A DNA stretch of 64,000 nucleotides from Peribolospora baueri (taxonomy: Eukaryota; Basidiomycota; Peribolosporomycetes; Peribolosporales; Peribolosporaceae), in NCBI GenBank assembly GCA_029717555.1, contig JAMDHS010000035.1:1-64000 (forward strand), given 5' to 3'. Numbering within the stretch: the stretch's first letter is position 1; the number at the start of each line of letters is the position of its first letter. The position numbers and the translations under genes were made by a program. Positions 55,484-64,000 of this stretch are shown here, piece by piece. The notes beneath the pieces were generated by a model, which was not told where the DNA came from, did no database searches, and saw nothing but the letters and a program-made list of their open reading frames with translations.

Positions 55484-56597
55484 CCCTCCCACACCCTTCG
55501 GACGTCGACCATTCCTTAAAGGGAAGAGGGGGAGCACGATAGCCCAAAGCGTCGGCCGTCCGTCACCTCGTCCCCGATGTCATCGACCTCTCTCAACCCT
55601 CGGCGAGCTGTGGGTGGAAGCGCCGATGAATTTTGCCGGGGGCTCTCGGTGACGAGTGTGGCCTGTGAAGGAGATGGACGAGAGAGAGAAACTGCGCGTC
55701 ATCCTGGTCTCATCATAATCCTAATCCTTGCCTCTCCCTCCCAACCGCCATGCGTCGACCAGATTCGTCATCCTTGGCCCTTTTCCGGGCTCGACAACGG
55801 TACCAGGTGCTGCTGCCGTGAATGGAAAGCGCTGATCGCTTCGCCGCTCCATCTCGCCCCTCTGAGCCGTTTATGACCCGCTGACACAATCCACTCCGAC
55901 AAGCATAAGGCGCACGCTCCGCGCTCCGTGACCGACTGGCAAGGCGGGCGGGCAAGAACGATATCGGAATTAGGAAGTGATCGTCGTGGAAGACGAACTG
56001 AATACACGTTTGACCGAGGACCCGTAGACGTCTCCTTTCGAGGCCGAGGGTCGGGTCGAGAGCTTTGTTTGCTCTGATCGCACCAGACAGACAGTGACTG
56101 CACCCGCCACGTTTCCTTCGCACGCTATCAATGGGTGAAAATTCGGGCGAAACGAGAAGCGGAGAAGGGGATATGAATGAAATACGAGACCGAGAACGAC
56201 GGTGTCACACGGGGTGGGAGGGGAACAGGGCAAAGTGAGATGGGAGACGAGGAAGAGGTAAGAAAGAAAACGGACGGAAGCGGGGAAGAACGGAACGAGG
56301 AAATGCGCCTGGGCGTGTAGCGAGGAAGATGGCGGCAGCGGGAGGAAAGAAAGGGTTGGATGGAAGGGAATGAGCAAACGGCAACGCACAAGCGACAAAG
56401 GCGAGGCGAAAGACGTGGGCAAAGGAGAGAACAAGAGCGAAAGCGAAGAGAGGAGGGCGAGAGGACAAGAACAGGGAGGGGTGGGTGAGTGGAAAATGGA
56501 GCGCTCCAATCGAGATGGTGGATGGCAAATGGATGGAAAAAAAAAAGAGCTGAAGGCAGGCATGACCGACGAGCCGAAAGCACGAACCGGTGGGGCC
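55484..56597. other. Intergenic region between TRM5 and KIN1
   Basis: TRM5 promoter side and KIN1 3' side. The 56150-56560 stretch is purine-rich on the + strand, consistent with a long KIN1 3' UTR read on the minus strand. The open frame at 55577-55876 has an ATG but no conserved feature, and I do not call it. Confidence 0.5.
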
Positions 56598-59500
56598 TCA
56601 AAGCTTGAGCTCCTGCAAGATCCTCCTAGCGAGCTGTTGGTACTGCCAGCTGTTACCGCCGACCCTCCGGAACTGCAAGCCGTTGACGCCGAGCAAGAGG
56701 GGCACCTTTACGATGAACACCTCGAAACGGACGACGAGCTCGCTCACCGCCGCCCTGGCGTCGTTCGGACTGTTCATCACGCCGCCGGGGCTCATCAGGT
56801 TCGGGTTCGCCGTCGACAAGCCGTCTACGCGGAGCCGGTTCGGCGTGACGGCCGTCGGCATGGGGGCGTTACTGGCGTCCGTCGCAGCCGGCGTGGGATG
56901 CGTCTGAGCCGCTGGGCTCGGCATGCCCCGGCTCGGTGTAGTAGGGCAAGCGCCGCCGCTACCGGGGCCGTTGGCGTTGGCGTTGGCGGCCGACGCGTCG
57001 ATTTCGGTGCCCATGGTAAGCGAGCTGGCTCGGCTGAGAGGATTGTGGTGGTACGCCGAGTTGGCGTCGTGGGACAGGGCAGCTACGGAGGAGGTGCTTC
57101 CGGTGATGCTGCCCTCGCCCCGCTTGCTCCTCTCCCGGCTCCTGCCGCTCACGAACGAGATCCTGCTCGGCTTCCTCTTCGGCGGCTGATGATGTTGTCC
57201 TTGGTCCCCCTCATCGGGTGCGGCGTTGCGACTGCCCGCTCCCACGGATGATAGGTCGAGCGACGGCAGGTGCACGCACTCGTACCCGCCCTTGACCTCT
57301 CGGTACTGCACGCCTATGCGTTCGAGCACCTTGACCAGGTCGGCCCGGATGACGTGTACCGGTTTCGTGCTCGTCGTCTGCACGCTGAACAGGCCCTTGA
57401 GGAAAACGGGCTTGGCATAGTCGCTGGTCGGAGTGGTGACCAAGCTCGGCTGAGGACCGCCGGAGCGGGAGTAGGACGGGATCGCGCTGGCCTGCTCGGG
57501 CGACATCACGGGACCATGCCATCGGGCCGCCTCGTCGAGTGGCTGCGAGGCGGTATCGGTCGTTCGAGCGGGAGACGGCATACTGAACGCGCCGGTGATC
57601 GAGCCGGCCGTCTTGGGCCTCCTCGGAGAGCTTCGTTCCGGCGCGATGGCCACCCCGCCCGAGCGGCCGACGGAAGCGGCGCCAGCGATGGAGAACTGGC
57701 GATGGTGGTGGTTGTTCTTGGTGGGCGACCCCATCATGCGCGCCTCCCCCCCCACCGTGCCCGCCCGCCTAACGCCGGGTCCGGTCATCGCTCTCGGAGG
57801 AGACTCGAACACGTCCGACTCGTCCTCCTCTCCCGCCAAGCGCTCCATTCTCTCAGCGCCCATCGACGCGCGATGGTGGTCCTGGACCGCCCTCTGCTCC
57901 GCTGCGGCCGCTTCCTTGACATCCGGCAAGGGCTTGGTAGCAGGCGAGAACATGCTCGCGCGCTGGGCCGGCGCTAAGGGCGTGCTCGTGCTCGCGCTCG
58001 GCCGCGGCCGTCGCCGGGACGAGTCGGCATCGCCGCTGGCGACAGAGGGGGACCGACCGAGGAGCGAACCAAAGCGGCGGGCTAGGGTGCCGCCGAAAGG
58101 ACCGGCGCTGTGGGGCGGTTCGACAAGGAAAGGGTCGTCTCCGGGCGGCTTGCCCTTGCCCTCGTCTCGAGGGGACATCATGACGTGTACGCTCCGTCTG
58201 TGCTCCGCGTTGGCCCTGCTTCCGATGCGGGAAAGCCGGCGCGCCGGCGAAGGGACAATGGCCTCGTCATCGGCGTTTTCCTCGATCACGGGCGGCTGCG
58301 CAGCCGCCGCTGCGGCGGCGGCAGAAGGTCCGAGGATGGACGCGGGACGTCGAGCGGTCAAGCTCAAGCTGCGCTTGTGACCGCCTGCCGGCGGCAGACG
58401 GGGAGGGGGGGCGGGCATGCCGGCGGAAGGGGGACCGTTTCGGTAGTCGTCGTCGAACAACTGCATGGGGCTCTTGGGCGGCACGGCAGGCGCAGCATGA
58501 TGGTGGTGGTGGTCGACGCCGGCATCGCTGACGGCCCTTTCGAGTTCTTCGCCGTTGGTGCGAGAGCGGGGCATGGCGTTGATGCGGCCCGGAGGAGGCA
58601 CGCGCCCCTTGCTGTCCCTCTCCGCCGGGGCGGCCTTATTATAGGCTGCAGCCGCGGCCGCGGCGGGTCGCGGGGGCGTGAAGGTCTGGTGTGTGCTGTA
58701 GCTCGTGCCAGACACGTGGGACGCCTCTGGGGCGCGAGGGGTGGGGGGAAGCGCGTGAGGGGCGTTGAAGACCTGGGGGATGTCGTCCGGCGTCGGGCCG
58801 GGACCCATGGCGGCAGCGGCGGCCAAGTCCGACGGCGTCTGGTGCACGGGCGGACGGGGACCAACGAGAGACATGTCGGAGGCGGCGAAAAAATTCTGCC
58901 CGTATATGCGCTCGCGTTCCATCTTCTCCCTGACGAGGTAGTAGATGGAGATGAGGGGGTGAAAGCCGCGAGTGGGGTCCAGCGGCTCCTTGGCCGCGAG
59001 GGTGCCCGAGCCGGACATGGCGGGCGACAGATTGGCGCCATTGGCGTACGGTCCTGCCGAACCAGGTTCGCCGCCGACGCCATACGTGTCGTCCTTGTCC
59101 GCGCCGTTCGCCCCGGGACCGTTGGAGCCGTGGGAGAAAATGTGACCGCCGGCGATCTTCTTACGGTAAAAGTCGAAACCGGAGAATCGCTTGGAGCCAG
59201 CGCGAGACAGCCTGCCGTTGCTGTCCCCAATGCTTGCGGGGCTGCCGAGGATGCTATTGCGAGCGTTTCGCGCCTGCGAATTAGCGAACGCCGACGTGGG
59301 GCTTTCGATCGAAGTCAAGCTGGCGCCACCAGACTGGCCGAGGGAGACGAAGGAGGCGGCCGGGGAGGTGCTGGAATTCATGCGGGCCTCGTAAGCGCGC
59401 AGACACGCTTGGTACGCGTCGCCGGTGAGGATCTCGACCAGCTTGGCCTCGATCTCCTCTGGCGTGCCGAACTCAAAACCGGTCATGCCTTTGATGACTT

Positions 59501-61116
59501 CCGGATCGAGCGAGTCGGGTTGCAGCGGCTCCCGCGGTGGGAGGTGCGGATCTGGCGGACCGTCGAAGCCTTTGACCATCCAAGGGTGGGAGAGCACTTC
59601 GGACAATGTCGCTCGTTGAAGCGGGCTAATGTTGAGCATTCGGGAGAGAATGTGTTTGCATTCTGGAAAGAGAAAGAACCGGGGGGTGGACGAGTGAGCG
59701 TGATACACACATCGACAAGACGCCCATCAGCAAGGCGATGATATTCACCGCTGGTCAGCCAGTTGGGATAGTCGACGTAGCCTTTCTTGATCTTGGCATG
59801 CAATGCGGGCATGCTCTGGTCGTCAAAGGGGACCTTGCCACAGACGAGGACGTAAAGGACGATGCCAAAACTCCACACGTCGACCTCGGGACCGGTGTAT
59901 ACCTTGGCGTTGAGCAACTCGGGCGCGGCAAAATAGAGGGAACCGCAGAAGGTGGAGAGATGGGAGTGAGGCGAGTAAAGGTTGGAAAGACCAAAGTCGA
60001 TGATTTTGATGTTGCCCGTTTTGGAGATGAGGATGTTTTCAATTTTAAGGTCTGCCATCGGCGGGGGGTTGGGTTTAAAGAAACGAGCGGGCGGGCGTGC
60101 CGGCGACAGCGATCGCTCGGTGCGTTAGCCATGGACGGACGACAACGGAGGCCGGCGAACTCACCTCGATGGACGATGTTATTCCGATGACAGTACTCGA
60201 GCGCGCTTCCGATCTGCCTCATAAACTTTCTCGCCTTGCCCTCCCTCAAACGGCCGTGGGAAATGATAAAGTCGAGGAGCTGCCCTCCGTTGACGTACTC
60301 CTGGACCATGTAATAGTGGTTCGGGTGGACCATCATCTCTCGCATACCGCAGACGTAGGGGTGGTGGAGGAGGAGGCAAAGCGAGCCTTCGCGGATGGTG
60401 CGGATCTCCTTGGAAAGGTCCTTGGCCTGCGCCTTGGCGAGGAAAGAGCGCGTCGGCGGCGTGGGCGGCACCGGGTCCCCATTGTCGTCCACCGTCGGCT
60501 TGGGGTTCTGGGCGGCGGCGGTGGACGTGTGTCGTGGGATGATCTTGATGGCGACCTGGATGGCGGAGGAGGACGTGAAGCGACGGGTGAGCGAGCGCCC
60601 GTCTTCCCCTTTGACGGCTCGAATCGACCCTGCCCGACTCACCTTCTCGCCGGTGCCCATCTTGACGCCCAACTTGACCCTTCCCATACTCCCGGCACCG
60701 AGCGTCTTGCCGAGCGCATAATCGCCCAACGTCCTCCTGTTCCTCCTCTCCTTCTCTCGTTCTCGCTCTCGTTCCCGTTCCCGTTCTCGTTCCCGGTACA
60801 GCTCTCGTTCTCGTTCTCGATCCCGTTCCCGTTCCCGTTCCCGTTCCCGTTCTCGATCCCGATCTTTCTCCCTGTCCCTATCCCCATCGCCCTGCCTCTC
60901 CGGCTCGCCTAGCCGTTCCCTCTGGCCGACCCGGTCCAAGTCCCTCTCTCGATCCGCGTCCGCCTCCCGCATCCTCTCGCCATCGCCGTCCGGCCGTCGT
61001 CGTTCTCGTTCCTCCTCTCCCCTCTCCATGATTATGGTTGTCGCCGGCAAACCGGCCTCTGGGTTTTGAAAGCGAGGCTCGCGGTCGTCGTTCTCCGGCT
61101 CGCGCTCCTGGTCCAT
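56598..61116 (-). CDS. KIN1: Polarity Ser/Thr kinase Kin1 (MARK/PAR-1 family)
   Basis: Exons 61116-60643, 60555-60165, 60051-59749, 59662-56598; phases agree, 1410 residues. Kinase domain about 132-420: glycine loop [16 protein letters not shown] lysine 162, [20 protein letters not shown] (Asp307), activation loop [20 protein letters not shown] end. A UBA-like [16 protein letters not shown] region follows, then a long disordered middle, and a C-terminal KA1-type domain ([29 protein letters not shown]) for membrane lipids. Kin1 kinases act at the cell cortex in polarity, septation and secretion. The N-terminus carries an Arg-Glu repeat. The ATG at 61116 is the first in the kinase frame; an upstream ATG at 61496 in another frame could start a further exon. 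Intron 1 (87 bases) is stop-free. Confidence 0.92.
60738..60890. repeat. Repeat coding for (Arg-Glu)n
   Basis: CGTTCC/CGTTCT hexamers on the + strand encode a long RE/RD run just before the Kin1 kinase domain. It resembles RE-rich stretches of splicing factors but is more likely a slippage-driven helix-forming linker. Confidence 0.8.
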
Positions 61117-62101
61117 GTGCGAATCGGATTGAATCCGGCGGGCGGGGGCGAGGAGGGCAGGAAGAAGGGAGGGAGGGAGGAACGACGAAAGACGAAAGAG
61201 GATGGCGGGGTGGGATGATGGAAGGGAGCGAGGATGGGAAGACGGGAAGGAGGGAGAGGGTGGTCGTCGTCGTCGACCCGGTCGAACCGACGATAGGCGG
61301 CGGGACGGTGGTGAAGGAGGGAGGCCGAGGTGGCGATGGTGGTGGTGAAGGGGAAGGCGGCGCTGGAGGTGGACCTGTCGCTGGCGCTGGAGCTGGAGCT
61401 CGACGACGTCGTCGACGTCGACCTCAAGTCCGAGTTCGACTGGGATGGATGGAATGGATTGGCTTGGCCTTGGCCTTGGACTGCGCTCGATTCCATCCGC
61501 CCGCCCCGTCTTCGCCCTCCTCACTCACCGCCCCTCGCCTCGCCTCGCCAGCCTCGATGGCGCGGAGCAACGAGATGGGAGGACGCGGACATACGCGGAC
61601 ATGAAGCGGGCAGGCACAGCATGGAGAAAGAGAAACGTGCAGAGGGGGCCGCCACGCGAGCCGAGCCAAGCCTCTCTCTTCTCGGCCGTACCGCGCACTC
61701 GCACAAGGCACTTATTATTACTTGCTTGCTTGCGCTCGCCGGGCCGCCCCGGTCTCGCCGATGGTACTTACGTACGTACATACATACATACACGCATACA
61801 TACATACACGCATACACGCATACACGCATACATACACACATTCATAGCAGCGCGCGAGACGGTCACGTACATGTGGGGGATATGCGACGAGACACGGAAA
61901 GGAAAGGAAGGAACGGCCACGCGACGACAAATGCATATTAGACAGGGGGGTGGATGATGGATGAATGGACAAATGGATAGATGGATAGAGGGCGCCCAGG
62001 AAAGCGGGAAAGCACGCATGTATGGATGAATTCTATTGCGTCACGCCGCGAGCGCGCGCGCCACTCGTCCGTCCCGCTCGGACGCCGTCCGTAGTCCGTC
62101 G
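61117..62101. other. Intergenic region upstream of KIN1
   Basis: KIN1 promoter and 5' UTR side, then the 3' flank of the dehydrogenase gene. A Ser-rich minus-strand frame from ATG 61496 ([19 protein letters not shown]) may be an extra KIN1 exon. Contains the CATA microsatellite listed separately. Nothing else is supported. Confidence 0.45.
61765..61845. repeat. (CATA)n/(CACGCATA)n microsatellite
   Basis: CATACATA and CACGCATA units between the KIN1 and dehydrogenase genes. All reading frames through it are open but meaningless. Confidence 0.9.
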
Positions 62102-63255
62102 TCAGTCGGAGCGCTTCAAGACGAAACGGTACCGGATGTCGCCTTTCTGGAGCCTCTCGACGGCGACGTTGAGGTGCTCCTCGTCCATCGGCAGCGTCTC
62201 GACCAGCGGCCTGATCTTGTGGCGGTCGAAGAACTCGAGCATCTTGAGCAGCGCCAGGCGGTTAGCCACCACCGAGCCTTGTATGGCCAGCTCGTCCTCG
62301 ATGATGGGCAGGTAGGGAACACTCATCATCCCGACGTCGAGCCCCAGCGGCACCATCTTCCCGCGCGGCTTGAGGCAAGCAAAGTACTTCTCCCACGGCA
62401 CCTGCCGCGAGACGGTGCAGAGGAGCCAGTCGAACTTGTCCTCGACGCGCTTCGGCGCAAACGTCTCCCCCTCCGGCACGTTGGTGACGATGTACTCGCG
62501 CGCGCCGAACGACAGGGCCTCGTCGCGCTTCTTCTCCGTGGACGAGAACGCGGCTACGTGACAGCCCCACTTGTTCGCCACCTGGAGGGCGAGGTGGCCG
62601 AGGCCGCCGATGCCGATGATGCCTACGCGGTCCGTGGCCTTGATGCCGAGGTTAAAGAATGGCTGCGGGCGAGGGAGACAAGATACGACGCGACGGATGA
62701 GCGCCCGCCCGCCCGCCCGCCGACCGACCGACGGAAATGCCACCCATCCATTCACTCATGACGGCGAAAGAAAAGAAAGACGACTGGACCCACAGAGAAG
62801 ACGGTGGCGCCGGCGCACATGAGCGGCGCCGCGGTCTCGAACGACATGTCATCGGGGATCTTGAAACAAAAATCCTCCCTGATGACAAAGTACTCCCCGA
62901 AGCCGCCCTGGTCCTTGTCGGCCCTGGCGTAGAACTGCTTCTCTGGGCAGTGTATGTCGTTGCCGGCGAGGCACTGCTCGCAGCGGAGGCATGCGCCATG
63001 GTTGTAACTCCACCCAACCTTGTCGCCGACCTTGATCTGATGGCGCACCTCGGGGCCGAGGGCGACGACGACGCCGACGGCCTCGTGGCCTAGGACATAG
63101 CCCGAGTCAAGATAGTGTATGTCGGAGAAGCAGAGCCCACATGCCTTGATCTCGATGGCCACACGGTCTGCCGTCAGCTCCGGCAACGTCGCCGTGTCCT
63201 TCACCAGCTTTCCGCCCTTGCCGCGGAACACGGTAAACGATTTGCCCGCGCTCAT
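62102..63255 (-). CDS. Zinc-dependent alcohol dehydrogenase (Adh6/CAD type)
   Basis: Exons 63255-62794 and 62662-62102, phase 0, 340 residues, normal length. The catalytic zinc site is visible (CGLCFSDIHYLDSGY, GHEAVGVVVALG), as is the structural zinc Cys cluster (CLRCEQCLAGNDIHC). The Rossmann motif GIGGLGHLALQVA is followed by SSTEKKRDEALSFGA; the Ser/Thr-Lys context favours NADP(H). Relatives reduce aldehydes such as cinnamaldehyde, furfural and medium-chain aldehydes; the substrate here is not shown. The intron has a GTGGGT donor. No organelle signal, so probably cytosolic. Confidence 0.92.
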
Positions 63256-64000
63256 GGCGATGGGGAGTGGTGACTATGGAATGCGAGGAGATGGGGGATG
63301 GACGGTGCAAGAGCAAGAGCAAAAGCAAGGAGGTTGAAAGAGGTGAGCAGGCTGGAAGCGAAGGCGAAAGGGCAGACTTGGGGGTTCGGCCGAGGTTGTC
63401 CAGTACAAAAAACCGATCCGATGATGTCTGGCTTGTTTTGCTTTCGGCCGGCACGGACAAGTGAGCTGGCATTTGCTTTTAGCCTTGGCCACATTTTTTG
63501 ACAGGTAGTCAAGCACAGACCCGACGGGGGTAAGAGCTTTTTTTTTTTTGCTGAGTGAGCGATGGGGGGAAGGGGAGCGGCGGGCCCAACGATTTGTTCC
63601 GATGCGCGATGTGCGGATGCGGGAAAACGATGAGCAGGGCAAGAAAGAGAGTCTAGGGCCGAGGCAAACAAACAGATAGAAAGAGATGATTTTTTTTATA
63701 CGTCTCAGATCCGATTCCGACCGGCGACGACGACGCCGGCCAGCCGGGCCGCGCTAGACAACCGACCTCCCGTCTCGTCTCCTTCGGCTGGGTCGCTTTC
63801 GAGCCGCCGGCCAAAAACCATACGCGAGCACGTTGCAATGATAACGGATCTCCGTCCCTTTGTAATCCTCCACATCGTATAGCTACAGCGACCTCCACCT
63901 GCGCTGTCAAAAAAACTAGCGTATGGAAAAAGAAGACGTTAACAAAGTGCGTCGTCGGGTCCGCAGCCGGAATTGGACGGAGCATCGTCCAGGTCTGCCG
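63256..64000. other. Dehydrogenase promoter side, no gene seen
   Basis: 745 bases to the window end. GC content falls, with runs of T at 63539-63549. The minus-strand open frame at 63653-63985 has no recognisable feature. The next gene lies beyond the window. Confidence 0.45.

Noticed and set aside
55577-55876. Possible small + strand gene starting with ATG.
   Set aside because: No conserved motif or coding character, and it overlaps the TRM5 promoter.
58110-59741. 543-codon + strand open frame.
   Set aside because: Antisense to the disordered part of KIN1; Gly/Arg/Val-rich shadow.
1-64000. Looked for transposons, LTR or virus-like elements and terminal repeats.
   Set aside because: No reverse transcriptase, integrase, transposase or capsid-type motif and no paired long repeats were seen; the interrupted stretches at 10.9-12.9 and 50.7-51.5 kb show no such features.

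Overview
This 64 kb window is GC-rich, gene-dense nuclear DNA of a basidiomycete fungus, most likely a yeast-like Pucciniomycotina of the Microbotryomycetes type. The grounds are short introns in nearly every gene (mostly 70-150 bases, GTGAGT donors, CAG acceptors), very small exons, serine/proline/alanine-rich disordered extensions, a Rua1_C-type regulator, and fungal housekeeping genes (ATG22, MCD4, KIN1, Mct1-like, PRE4). The class-level placement is inference. I saw no rRNA, tRNA, CRISPR array or recognisable transposon or virus-like element.

Layout: 0.5-1.9 kb F-box protein (+); 2.3-3.0 kb GPI-anchored cell-surface protein (-); 3.65-4.6 kb DUF2470 membrane protein (+); 5.0-7.7 kb ATG22 (-); 8.6-10.9 kb a serine/proline-rich protein of unknown function (+), whose coding signal continues to 12.9 kb through several stops and frame changes; 13.1-16.0 kb bromodomain protein (-); 16.4-17.9 kb proteasome beta7/PRE4 (+); 18.3-20.6 kb mitochondrial malonyl-CoA:ACP transacylase homologue lacking its catalytic Ser and His (-); 22.0-24.3 kb HSP60 (-) head to head with 24.7-25.7 kb HSP10 (+), the latter containing an assembly gap; 26.8-31.6 kb Rua1_C zinc-binding regulator (+); 32.3-33.1 kb DUF4202 protein (-); 33.5-37.1 kb coiled-coil/BAR-like protein with a long disordered tail (-); 38.2-42.7 kb MCD4 (+); 43.7-50.3 kb a 1999-residue dynamin-like GTPase (+); 51.6-52.7 kb Mago nashi (-); 53.0-55.5 kb TRM5 (-); 56.6-61.1 kb KIN1 kinase (-); 62.1-63.3 kb zinc alcohol dehydrogenase (-).

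Most genes are unrelated neighbours. The one clear functional pair is HSP60/HSP10, which encode partner chaperonins and diverge from a 427-base shared promoter carrying a heat-shock-element-like motif. Other genes fall into broad themes: mitochondrion (HSP60, HSP10, Mct1-like, TRM5), cell surface and membrane traffic (MCD4, GPI protein, KIN1, BAR-like, ATG22, dynamin-like), and gene expression (bromodomain, Rua1_C, Mago). Exon coordinates were worked out by eye from splice signals. Reading-frame phase is consistent across every junction given, but nothing has been checked against transcripts.
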